Below, piece by piece: positions 26,770-35,190 of a stretch of 64,000 bases of DNA. The notes beneath the pieces are model-generated. The model was not told the origin of the DNA and did not search any database. It worked only from the letters and a program-made list of their open reading frames with translations. How positions within the stretch are numbered: the stretch's first letter is position 1; each line of letters opens with the position of its first letter. Both the position numbers and the translations under genes were made by a program. This DNA comes from JAMZMI01 sp964353015 (lineage in GTDB: Bacteria > Bacteroidota > Bacteroidia > Cytophagales > Cyclobacteriaceae), in the NCBI GenBank assembly GCA_964353015.1, contig CAYGUA010000020.1, positions 1 to 64,000 on the forward strand, read 5' to 3'.

Positions 26770-27984
26770 TTACCAGTTTAAAATTTTGTTTAAGTCGTAA
26801 TCTGCCGGATTTGGCAGGTATTTTTTTGCTGCTTCATGATCTCCATCGCCAATGAAATGCATGCTATCAAAAAACATTTTTGCTATTTGCGAATTCATAT
26901 CCACCAATCGCGGTGGAATTTTACCGTCCTTTTCAAAATCTGAAAGGAAAAGCGGCTTAATATCTCCTATGGAATTGGCACTAACAATACAACCGCTAAT
27001 GCCTTCTTCGAACAGTTTTTTCACACCAAGACCAAGTAAAGTGCAAAGTGTCAGATCAAAACCTATTGGTCGAGCACATCTTAATTCGTATCCCAACTCA
27101 ACAGGCCTGCTTTTTACTTCCAACCCCAACTCATGTAGCTTTTGTTGCAGTATGATATTGAAGATATGAGCCTTACTTACATTGCCAAGCTCAGGATGAC
27201 CATGATCGTCATAGGTGAAGTTAATTCCTCTTTGGATGAGTTCATCAATATCCAAAATATGGAAAACACCTTCACTGATTAATGCAACTCCATAATTTAT
27301 TCCCATGATTTTCCTCTTTACAATAGAAGAAATCATCAGGTTGATGATTTTAGTAATAGATGCCTCCGTCTTGTTGAACATCTCAGGAATAATCATCATC
27401 GGAAAATGACAACCTGTGGCTATCCCAAAAGCCAGATGTCCTGCCGATCTACCCATCGTCGATAAGACAAACCATTGTCTGGCTGTCCGTGCATCTTCAT
27501 AAATCGTATTACCAATTCTTACTCCCTCATCCTTTGCAGAATGAAATCCAAATGTTGGATTTCGATCGGGTAAGGGCAGATCATTGTCAATCGTTTTGGG
27601 AACATGAATATTGCTAATCAGCACATTCTGTGATGCGAGATATTTAGTCACTCTATTGGCTGTGGAAGCCGTGTCATCACCACCAATTGTCACAAGCAGT
27701 TTTACATTTTCGCGGACAAATATTTTGGTATTAAAATCAGAATCCTTTGGTTTAAACCTTGCCATAATGAGCGTAGATCCACCTCGGCTAAAGATACGAT
27801 CTGCATGATCAAAATCGAATTCCTTAATTTCTGGTTCTTCAGAGAACAAACCCTTGTAACCATGATGTACGCCAAGCACCCGATATCCATCTTTTATAAA
27901 AGCTTTCGCTACTGAAGCTATTACAGTATTGATACCGGGGGCAGGGCCACCCCCACAAATAATGACTACTGAGGGTTTTTGCAT
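26770..27984 (-). CDS. pfp: Phosphofructokinase of the pyrophosphate-dependent type
   Basis: 404-residue PfkA-superfamily protein that interconverts fructose-6-phosphate and fructose-1,6-bisphosphate. Two residues that decide the phosphoryl donor are of the PPi type. GGDDT (101-105) replaces the GGDGS of ATP enzymes, and Lys130 in PKTIDND (129-135) replaces the glycine of PGTIDND. GGGPAPGIN (11-19) and MGRSAGHLA also match PPi enzymes. It sits between kdgK and eda with gaps of 3 and 4 bases, an unexpected place because the KDG route does not use it. A reversible PPi enzyme could serve hexose formation during growth on uronates. Donor choice is predicted, not shown. Confidence 0.9.
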   Translation of the reverse strand: MQKPSVVIICGGGPAPGINTVIASVAKAFIKDGYRVLGVHHGYKGLFSEEPEIKEFDFDHADRIFSRGGSTLIMARFKPKDSDFNTKIFVRENVKLLVTIGGDDTASTANRVTKYLASQNVLISNIHVPKTIDNDLPLPDRNPTFGFHSAKDEGVRIGNTIYEDARTARQWFVLSTMGRSAGHLAFGIATGCHFPMMIIPEMFNKTEASITKIINLMISSIVKRKIMGINYGVALISEGVFHILDIDELIQRGINFTYDDHGHPELGNVSKAHIFNIILQQKLHELGLEVKSRPVELGYELRCARPIGFDLTLCTLLGLGVKKLFEEGISGCIVSANSIGDIKPLFLSDFEKDGKIPPRLVDMNSQIAKMFFDSMHFIGDGDHEAAKKYLPNPADYDLNKILNW

Positions 27985-27987
27985 ATA

Positions 27988-29037
27988 TTATCTTGCTACT
28001 CGTCCGGATGCATCACCACCCATTAGTTTTTGAACTTCTTCCAAAGTAGCCAGATTTGCATCTCCTTTGATTGTGTGTTTCAAGCATGAAGCCGCCACCG
28101 CAAAGTCTAGCGCATTTTGATCGTCATCAGGATATTGTAATAACCCATAGATCAAGCCTCCCATGAATGAATCTCCACCTCCCACTCTATCCACGATATC
28201 GGTGATTTGATATTGACGAGATTCGTACATTTTTGAGCCATCATAAAGTACTCCAGCCCAAGTGTTGTGAGAAGCCGAAATAGAACCTCTTAGTGTTGTA
28301 ATTACCTTTTTGGCTTTAGGAAATTTTGCCATCATTTGCTGACACACTGATAGGAAAGCTTCTGCTTTCACATCATGGCCATGCTTGGTCACATCTAAAC
28401 CTTCCGGCTTGATGCCGAAGTGCATTTCAGCATCTTCTTCATTTCCAAGTACTATGTCGCAATGAGCAGTCAGCTCAGTCATGATTTCTTCCCTTTTCGC
28501 TGCGTCACAGAACTTCCACAATTTTGCTCTGTAGTTCAGATCTGTAGAAATGGTAATACCCATATCACTTGCAACCTTCACTGCTTCCAAACATGCATCC
28601 GCCGAACTTTGAGAGATTGCCGGAGTAATACCTGTCCAATGAAACCATGAAACCCCTTCGAAAACTTTTTTCCAATCTACCATGCCTGGCTTGATCTCAG
28701 ACATAGCAGAGTGTGCTCTGTCATAAACCACTTTACTACCACGAGAGACAGCACCAGTTTCAAGGAAGTAAATTCCAAGACGATCACCACCCCAAACAAT
28801 GTTTTCACAATTCACACCACGCTTACGCATTTCCATCATGGCACATTGCCCAATGTCATTTTTTGGAAGTCTGGTTACAAAACTCACTGGCACACCGTAA
28901 TTGGCGAGTGAAACAGCCACATTGGATTCACCTCCACCGTACACTACGTCGAAGGAATCTGCCTGTGAAAAACGTAAAAATCCCTGAGGAGCAAGCCTCA
29001 ACATGATTTCACCGAAGGTTACTACTTTCTTATCCAT
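27988..29037 (-). CDS. kdgK: 2-keto-3-deoxygluconate kinase
   Basis: PfkB/ribokinase-family kinase, 349 residues, phosphorylating KDG to KDPG. It opens with VVTFGEIMLRLAPQG; the N-terminal motif GGGESNVAVSLANYG and the C-terminal anion-hole motif DRVGGGDSFMGGLIYG (with catalytic Asp) identify the family. KDG specificity follows from placement after uxaC and upstream of eda; family sequence agrees. Twelve bases separate it from uxaC. Confidence 0.92.
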   Translation of the reverse strand: MDKKVVTFGEIMLRLAPQGFLRFSQADSFDVVYGGGESNVAVSLANYGVPVSFVTRLPKNDIGQCAMMEMRKRGVNCENIVWGGDRLGIYFLETGAVSRGSKVVYDRAHSAMSEIKPGMVDWKKVFEGVSWFHWTGITPAISQSSADACLEAVKVASDMGITISTDLNYRAKLWKFCDAAKREEIMTELTAHCDIVLGNEEDAEMHFGIKPEGLDVTKHGHDVKAEAFLSVCQQMMAKFPKAKKVITTLRGSISASHNTWAGVLYDGSKMYESRQYQITDIVDRVGGGDSFMGGLIYGLLQYPDDDQNALDFAVAASCLKHTIKGDANLATLEEVQKLMGGDASGRVAR

Positions 29038-29049
29038 TTATGTTAAAAA

Positions 29050-30450
29050 TTAAAATTCAAAATATTCATTGGCATTGTTATAAGAGATGTTTTCTACCAT
29101 TCTAGCAAGGAGATCCATATCTGCCGGTAGCTCACCATTTTCAACATCATTGCCCAACAGATTGCATAAAATTCTTCTGAAGTATTCATGTCTTGGGAAT
29201 GATAGAAAGCTTCTGCTATCCGTCAACATTCCTACGAATCTGCTGAGTAATCCCATATTTGAAAGTGAATTCATCTGGGCTTCCATGCCTACTTTTTGGT
29301 CTAAAAACCACCAACCAGATCCGAATTGCATTTTCCCTGCGATAGAGCCATCATTGAAGTTTCCAATCATTGTGGCAATGGCATCATTGTCTGCAGGATT
29401 GAGATTGTATAGGATGGTCTTGGCCAGCTGATCTGAGTTATCCAAACTGTTAAAAAATCTGCTCATGGCCCTGATCTGACTAAAATCTCCGATTGAATCG
29501 AAACCTGTGTCAGGTCCGAGGGTTCGCATCATTCGCGTATTGTTGTTTCTGATGGCACCTAAATGAAATTGTTGTGTCCAGCCTTTGGCGTGATACATTT
29601 TGCACAATTCAACAAGAAGTCCCATCTGAAATTGCTTGACCTGATCTTCTGTAAGCATACTTCCTCTTGTCACGAGATTAAAAATCTCTTCAGTCTTTTC
29701 AAGAGAATATTCTACATTATATAATTGATCTAATCCATGATCAGAGAGTCTGCCTCCTACTTCATAGAAAAAATCTATTCGTTGCTGTATGGCGCTTATA
29801 AAGTCTTCAAAATTAGAAATAGGAATCCCTGACACCTTGCCCAGTCTAGTCAGATATTCTTTGTATTTATCTGGATTATCTACAGCGTAAAGCTTATCAG
29901 GACGAAAAGTGGGCAACACTTTAATCTCAAAACCTTCATTTTTCAATTGAAGATGATATTTCAAATCGTCGGCAGGATCGTCAGTCGTGCAAACTACTTT
30001 TACATTCATCATTTTCAACAAATTCCTGCATGAATAGGCCGGGCTGTTGAGTTTAGCGGAAGCTTCATCGTATATCTTCTTTGCAGATTTTTCATTCAGA
30101 ATATCATTGATTCCAAAATAGCGTCTAAGCTCAAGATGTGTCCAATGATAAAGTGGGTTGCGAAGCGTATAAGGAACGGTTGCCGCCCATTTTGTGAACT
30201 TCTCTTCGGGTGTTTTGCTACCTGTCACAAATGATTCATTAACACCATTGGTACGCATAGCGCGCCACTTGTAATGATCACCCTCCAACCAAGCCTCGGT
30301 AATATTTTTGAAAATGCGATCCTCTGCAATATCTTTTGGAGATAAATGACAGTGATAGTCAATGATCGGCATTTTCACGGCATGATTGTGAAATAGGGTT
30401 TTGGCCGTTTGGGTTTCAAGTAAAAAATCGTCGTTTAAAAATTCTTTCAT
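29050..30450 (-). CDS. uxaC: Uronate isomerase
   Basis: Isomerises D-galacturonate to D-tagaturonate (and D-glucuronate to D-fructuronate). The 466-residue amidohydrolase-fold protein has the metal-site motif IDYHCHLSPKDIAED near residue 31, HWTHLELRRYFGI, and the family segment QFHLGAIRNNNTRMMRTLGPDTGFDSIGD. It is the first gene of the uxaC-kdgK-pfp-eda-dctPQM operon. The 202-base region upstream contains a 7-bp inverted repeat that may be its operator. Confidence 0.96.
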   Translation of the reverse strand: MKEFLNDDFLLETQTAKTLFHNHAVKMPIIDYHCHLSPKDIAEDRIFKNITEAWLEGDHYKWRAMRTNGVNESFVTGSKTPEEKFTKWAATVPYTLRNPLYHWTHLELRRYFGINDILNEKSAKKIYDEASAKLNSPAYSCRNLLKMMNVKVVCTTDDPADDLKYHLQLKNEGFEIKVLPTFRPDKLYAVDNPDKYKEYLTRLGKVSGIPISNFEDFISAIQQRIDFFYEVGGRLSDHGLDQLYNVEYSLEKTEEIFNLVTRGSMLTEDQVKQFQMGLLVELCKMYHAKGWTQQFHLGAIRNNNTRMMRTLGPDTGFDSIGDFSQIRAMSRFFNSLDNSDQLAKTILYNLNPADNDAIATMIGNFNDGSIAGKMQFGSGWWFLDQKVGMEAQMNSLSNMGLLSRFVGMLTDSRSFLSFPRHEYFRRILCNLLGNDVENGELPADMDLLARMVENISYNNANEYFEF

Positions 30451-30569
30451 CAGGTATGGGTTGAGTATTTCAGCTTAGGGTAACGGCATAAAAATTATTT
30501 CATCAGTTTGCTGACTTTACAATTCTTTATTTCTGTTTTATATCGAAAATTAGTGTTTCTCATTTCTTT

Positions 30570-30589
30570 AAAACTTGTCAGGAAGTTTT
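30570..30589. promoter_or_regulatory. Inverted repeat upstream of the uronate operon
   Basis: AAAACTT (30570-30576) and AAGTTTT (30583-30589) are perfect arms with the 6-base spacer GTCAGG, 119 bases upstream of the uxaC ATG. It differs from the LacI-type operators elsewhere in the window and from the kduI palindrome. It is a candidate regulator site for the seven-gene operon. Confidence 0.35.
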
Positions 30590-30652
30590 CAGTCAGATCA
30601 ACCAAGTTTCATACTTTAAATTTACCTGGAATATGACCGAAAGCATCCTGCA

Positions 30653-31423
30653 TCATCTGCCCATCCAACCGCCATCTACGGTAATAATTGTACCATTCAT
30701 ATAACTAGCAGCCTCACTGGCTAAAAATACTGCCGGACCTTTAAAGTCTTCTGGATTTCCCCATCTGCCTTGTGGTATTCTTGCAAGTATTGAATCGTTT
30801 CTATTTTCGTCAGCTCTTAAAGCTTTGGTATTGTCTGTGGCGATATAACCAGGAGCGATAGCATTTACATTCACGCCTTTTGATGCCCATTCATTGGACA
30901 ATGCCATAGTCAACTGACCAATAGCACCTTTACTTGCGGCATAACCAGGAACTGTGATTCCTCCTTGAAAAGTAAGCAAAGAAGCTATGAAAATAATTTT
31001 ACCACCACCACGCTCAATCATGGTTTTTCCAATTTCACGAGATATCACAAATTGTGAATTCAAGTTTACTTCTATGACAGTATCCCAATACTCATCTGGA
31101 TGTTCGGCAGCAGGCATTCTCATGATTGTACCGGCATTGTTTACCAAAATATCAATCGGTGGACTTTCTGCTTTTAGCTTTTCGAGAAAGGCATACATTG
31201 AACTCCTATCTGAAAAATCACATTGATAGGCTTTGAAGGTTCTTCCTCTTTCCTGAATAGATTTCTCAACATCACTTCCTGAGAGTTCAAGCGATGCTGA
31301 AACCCCAATGATATTGGCCCCAGCTTCTGCAAGACCTTCTGCGATTCCTTTTCCAATTCCTCTTTTGCAGCCGGTAACCAGAGCTGTTTTTCCTTCTAGG
31401 CTAAATGTATTTAACACACCCAT
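30653..31423 (-). CDS. kduD: 2-deoxy-D-gluconate 3-dehydrogenase / 2,5-diketo-3-deoxygluconate reductase
   Basis: Short-chain dehydrogenase of 256 residues that reduces the KduI product (3-deoxy-D-glycero-2,5-hexodiulosonate) to KDG. The NAD-binding motif TGCKRGIGKGIA (17-28), NNAGT, the catalytic Ser-Tyr-Lys set (GYAASKGA holds Tyr and Lys) and a typical SDR C-terminus (TIITVDGGWMGR) are present. Its ATG overlaps the kduI stop by one base (TAATG), so the two are coupled. Confidence 0.93.
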   Translation of the reverse strand: MGVLNTFSLEGKTALVTGCKRGIGKGIAEGLAEAGANIIGVSASLELSGSDVEKSIQERGRTFKAYQCDFSDRSSMYAFLEKLKAESPPIDILVNNAGTIMRMPAAEHPDEYWDTVIEVNLNSQFVISREIGKTMIERGGGKIIFIASLLTFQGGITVPGYAASKGAIGQLTMALSNEWASKGVNVNAIAPGYIATDNTKALRADENRNDSILARIPQGRWGNPEDFKGPAVFLASEAASYMNGTIITVDGGWMGR

Positions 31424-32259
31424 TATCGTATATCTCTTAGTTTTTCACCATCCATATCTGTGAACGCTTTGTTCTCACCAGCCATTCCCCAAATGAAGGT
31501 GTAATTAGATGTGCCTGCTCCTGAATGAATTGACCACTCTGGAGAAATTACAGCTTGCTTATTAGCCATTACAATGTGTCTCGTTTCTCGTGGATCACCC
31601 ATGAAATGCATCACGATCTGATCTTCAGGCATATCGAAGTAGAAATAAACTTCCATCCTTCTATTGTGCGTATGCGGAGGGAAAGTATTCCAGATGCTTC
31701 CAGAAGCTAAAGCCGTAAAACCCATTACCAACTGACAGCTTTGGATGCCACCTTCATGTATGTATTGGTAAATGGTGCGTTCGTTACAATTTTCTTTTGA
31801 ACCTAATTCCACCTTATTTGCATCACCCAATACTGCTTTTACAGTCGGATATTCGTGATGCGCAGGACTGGAGTTAATATAAAACTCTGCAGGATTTGAA
31901 GCAGATGAGCTCTCAAAAGAAATAGCTTTCTTTCCTTTTCCTACATAAAGACATTCCTTGTTGCCAAGTTCGAATTGCTCACCATCTACTGTGACTGTAC
32001 CTGTAGCTCCAATATTAATGATCCCAAGTTCTCTTCTTTCAAGAAAATAAGCCGCTTTAGTTAACGATTCTAACGCAGGCAATTCAAGTTTTTTGGTCGC
32101 TGGTACTGCGCCTAAAGTGATCATTCTGTCATGCAATGAATAGACGGAAGTGATTTCGTCTTTTTTCATTACTTCCGGAATCAAAAACTGGTTTCGAATC
32201 TCTTCTGTGTTGTACTTTTTAAAATCATTTGGATTGGTTCCAAAGCGAATATCTGTCAT
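31423..32259 (-). CDS. kduI: 5-dehydro-4-deoxy-D-glucuronate isomerase
   Basis: Cupin-fold zinc isomerase, 278 residues, acting on the 4-deoxy-5-keto uronate that forms spontaneously from unsaturated galacturonate released by pectate lyases and GH105. The zinc ligands lie in FPPHTHNRRMEVYFYFD, and the family end segment (SIHSGAGTSNYTFIWGMAGEN) is complete. It heads the kduI-kduD pair and follows the second Nudix regulator gene; a perfect palindrome lies in the 113-base gap between them. Confidence 0.96.
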   Translation of the reverse strand: MTDIRFGTNPNDFKKYNTEEIRNQFLIPEVMKKDEITSVYSLHDRMITLGAVPATKKLELPALESLTKAAYFLERRELGIINIGATGTVTVDGEQFELGNKECLYVGKGKKAISFESSSASNPAEFYINSSPAHHEYPTVKAVLGDANKVELGSKENCNERTIYQYIHEGGIQSCQLVMGFTALASGSIWNTFPPHTHNRRMEVYFYFDMPEDQIVMHFMGDPRETRHIVMANKQAVISPEWSIHSGAGTSNYTFIWGMAGENKAFTDMDGEKLRDIR

Positions 32260-32282
32260 GGTAAAGCATTTAAAAATAATAT

Positions 32283-32301
32283 CTGTGTAATTTATACACA
32301 G
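32283..32301. promoter_or_regulatory. Palindromic operator candidate upstream of kduI
   Basis: CTGTGTA (32283-32289) and TACACAG (32295-32301) are perfect arms with a 5-base spacer, 23 bases upstream of the kduI ATG, where a repressor would block transcription. The neighbouring degenerate Nudix regulator is the obvious candidate protein. A matching half-site TACACA at 33064-33069 lies just upstream of that regulator gene. Confidence 0.5.
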
Positions 32302-32372
32302 TTTGAAAGATTAACAAAAAATCGATGGTATTTCTAACTATATTGACATAATCATAATGAGGCTAAAAATAT

Positions 32373-33023
32373 TTAGTTTTTTATCCGATATAATTCAGGC
32401 CCTCCACGCACACCTGCTTTTTTTTCATTAGCAGGCATCAGCAATTCCATCTGTAATATTTTCTTTCTAAAGTTTCTTCTATCCAGATTTTCATTGAGAA
32501 TACTTTCATACAAATCCTGCAATTCCTTGAGAGTAAATTTCTCTGGAAGAAGCTCTCCGAAAATCAGGTTTTGTTTCAAATTGCCGCGCAACTTGATCAA
32601 TGCATCCTGTACCAACAAGTTGTGATCAAAGCCAAGCTGAGGTAAAGATTCAAGCGAAAACCATTTCACATCGGAAACATAGTTTTTCGCAATGACAGGA
32701 TGATTTTCCGGCTTGATTAAAGCGTAAAAACTAACTGTTATGGATCGCTTTACCGGATGTCTATTTACATCACTGTAACATTTTACCTGCTCGTGATGTA
32801 CGTTATGTATGCTTGTCAGATTAAAAAGAACATTGTTGACCGATTCTTCTAAGGTTTGCCCCTCTCCCATGATGCCACCAGGTAGCATCCAATAATCTTT
32901 GAATGGTTCAATGGATCTTTTGACAAGAAGCAATTTCAATTCATTGTCCTGAAAACCAAACAAAGCACAATCCGCTGTGATGGTGCATTCGTAAGAAGAT
33001 AAGGTAACAGTTGTATTGATCAC
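32373..33023 (-). CDS. Nudix-type transcriptional regulator, probably of uronate genes
   Basis: 216-residue paralogue of the AraR-like regulator at 22637. It has a Nudix domain (about 12-140) and a C-terminal winged helix starting GELLPEKFTLKELQDLYESIL. Its Nudix box is even more degraded: the positions of the catalytic glutamates and arginine hold Gln56, Asn64, Val65, Asn68 and Leu69, so hydrolysis is very unlikely. It lies between the pectinase operon and kduI-kduD on the same strand. By analogy with AraR it should sense a pathway sugar acid or phosphate ester. Both ligand and targets are inferred. Confidence 0.82.
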   Translation of the reverse strand: MINTTVTLSSYECTITADCALFGFQDNELKLLLVKRSIEPFKDYWMLPGGIMGEGQTLEESVNNVLFNLTSIHNVHHEQVKCYSDVNRHPVKRSITVSFYALIKPENHPVIAKNYVSDVKWFSLESLPQLGFDHNLLVQDALIKLRGNLKQNLIFGELLPEKFTLKELQDLYESILNENLDRRNFRKKILQMELLMPANEKKAGVRGGPELYRIKN

Positions 33024-33161
33024 GATTGAATTTTTTAAAAATTATGAGATTACTTTTCAATAATACACATAAATATATTTTTGATTCTGTTCTTAACTTC
33101 TTTCATAATAGATCAAGGATCTTCAAATCCCATTTTTCAACTTGTCGGATGATTAATCCAA

Positions 33162-35165
33162 TCATCTTTCAAACACACCAATATCAGGTGCCGAACCATT
33201 GAATGACAAACCTACATTTACTCCTTTGTCAATCAAGTCACTACCAGAAACAAGATGTAGATAATCGATACTTGGGAGACTGCCATCCTCATTTCTAGGT
33301 GTTAATAGCAACTCAATATCAACACTCAAAAAGTCAGCATTGTCTGTAACTATGTTGTCTTGCCATCCATTATTAGTAATATCTGTGATAGTAGCATTGA
33401 AGCTACTACTTCCTCCTCCGAGAATGAATGAATTCTTTAAGGTCAGCGAATTTGCAATATTGCTATTAGAGAAATTTATATTATGGCCATTGTTGTGCGA
33501 AGCACAATTGTACATGATCACATCACCTCTATTGCTGTTATGATCAAAGCCATCTACCAAATTTCCGGCTGCTATACAGTTTTTGTAAATGGCATTGTGT
33601 TTCAGGTCTTTGGTATCACTGCCACCAGTTTTAAATCCGTTTCCATCGCCACCTCCTGCTGATCCATTTTTCAAAATGCCATTTTTAAAAGCCCAGCAAT
33701 TTTCATAAGTCGTAGTAATATTATCAGTGCCACGGAGATATCCATCCCAGCCATCGTCAAGATTTTGCCATGCACGACATCCTATAAATTTATTGCCGGT
33801 ACCAGCGTCAAGTTTACAGGCAAAACCGTCAGCATTTTCGACTGTGGCATCAGCATTATAATATGAATCACAATTTAAAATGGTGTTGTTGGTTGCGCCA
33901 CCTCCCAACTGCAATCCTGTATCTGCATTTTCGGAGAAAGTGCAAAATTCCACCAAATTGTTGTCCCCACTGATATTCAAACCATTGTCTCCAGCTGCAA
34001 AAACATCAATTCCCTTGATGTGCCAATAGTCACCTGAAAGTGACAATCCCCTGTTACCTGAACTTTCTGACATAGATGAAAAATCGAATTTTGGGCGATC
34101 CGGATCTAATGGATAAGCGAGTAATGAAATCATGTTGCCACTTGTTCCCTTTTTGCTCATTCCGATAGTAGTGGAAAAAACATAAGTGCCGCCCCTCACA
34201 TAAATTTTTTCACCGGCTGCTGCATTTGAAATTGCTGCAAGAATTTCTTCTTTCGTAGAAACTATGGTTCCTTCTATACTGTTGCTAACGCCAGAAATAT
34301 TAACCAAAAGCTGACCAGATTTGTCTGAGCCATCTTTAGTTGTGGCCGTAACTGTGACTGAGCCATTATTTAATGGTGTGAGTAATCCTTGATCTGAAAT
34401 AATTGCAATGTTTGCGTTGGAAACGGACCAGTTGACGCTCGGATCAGTTGCATTTGAGGGGAGAAAGGTGATCGATAGTTGAGTAGGATTGCCATCAGTA
34501 ATATTAGAACCAGTTACAGTTATATTTTCAACTAAGACCGGCCCTTCCGTTTTTCCAGAAATAGTAAACTCTTTGCTCGCAGATTTTCCTGAATTGTCAT
34601 TTGCATTAGCTGTGACTGTTACATTCCCATTTTTAACAGCTTTAAGCAAACCTGAAGTTGAGATCGTGGCGATATTTTCATCTGACACAGACCAGGTTAC
34701 CGACTTATTGGAGGCATTCGCAGGAAGAATTGCAACAGACAATTGACTGGAACCACCGTCAATAATGTTCTCTCCTTCAATCGTTAAAGATGCAACAGGT
34801 ACTGGTGGGCCTGTCACCCCAGAGATCGACAAAGATTTGGTTCCGCTTTTGCCTGACTCATCTAAGGCAGATGCCGTGACAGTCACTTTCCCATTTTTAA
34901 TGGCTGTGACCAATCCTGTAGGTGAAATAAATGCTATTGTCTCATCCGAGACCGACCACTCAACTTCCTGGTTGGTAGCGGTTAAAGGCAAAATTATAGT
35001 TGTCATTTGGCTGGATTGGCCATCAACAATATGATTCCCAATAACAGAAATTGAATTAACTAAGACAGTTTTCTCAATCTCATCATCATTGTTTCCACAA
35101 GAAATTGAAAAAATCAACAATAAAAACACAACCCCACTCATCAAATTTCTCATCTTCATTTTCAT
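33162..35165 (-). CDS. Pectate lyase, PL9-like, with three N-terminal Big_2 domains
   Basis: 667-residue lipoprotein (Cys23 in FSISCGNN) expected at the cell surface or in the outer membrane. Three Big_2 immunoglobulin-like repeats (about 34-117, 124-205, 211-293) hold out a right-handed parallel beta-helix. In the helix, ADGFACKL (Asp446), NLDDGWD (Asp470, Asp471, Asp474) and GNGFKTGG (Lys512) match the calcium-binding aspartates and catalytic lysine pattern of PL9 endo-polygalacturonate lyases. It is the last gene of a four-gene operon, 25 bases after the esterase. PL9 also includes thiopeptidoglycan lyases, but the setting favours pectate. Confidence 0.88.
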   Translation of the reverse strand: MKMKMRNLMSGVVFLLLIFSISCGNNDDEIEKTVLVNSISVIGNHIVDGQSSQMTTIILPLTATNQEVEWSVSDETIAFISPTGLVTAIKNGKVTVTASALDESGKSGTKSLSISGVTGPPVPVASLTIEGENIIDGGSSQLSVAILPANASNKSVTWSVSDENIATISTSGLLKAVKNGNVTVTANANDNSGKSASKEFTISGKTEGPVLVENITVTGSNITDGNPTQLSITFLPSNATDPSVNWSVSNANIAIISDQGLLTPLNNGSVTVTATTKDGSDKSGQLLVNISGVSNSIEGTIVSTKEEILAAISNAAAGEKIYVRGGTYVFSTTIGMSKKGTSGNMISLLAYPLDPDRPKFDFSSMSESSGNRGLSLSGDYWHIKGIDVFAAGDNGLNISGDNNLVEFCTFSENADTGLQLGGGATNNTILNCDSYYNADATVENADGFACKLDAGTGNKFIGCRAWQNLDDGWDGYLRGTDNITTTYENCWAFKNGILKNGSAGGGDGNGFKTGGSDTKDLKHNAIYKNCIAAGNLVDGFDHNSNRGDVIMYNCASHNNGHNINFSNSNIANSLTLKNSFILGGGSSSFNATITDITNNGWQDNIVTDNADFLSVDIELLLTPRNEDGSLPSIDYLHLVSGSDLIDKGVNVGLSFNGSAPDIGVFER

Positions 35166-35190
35166 ATAGCTATTATTATCAACTCAAGAA

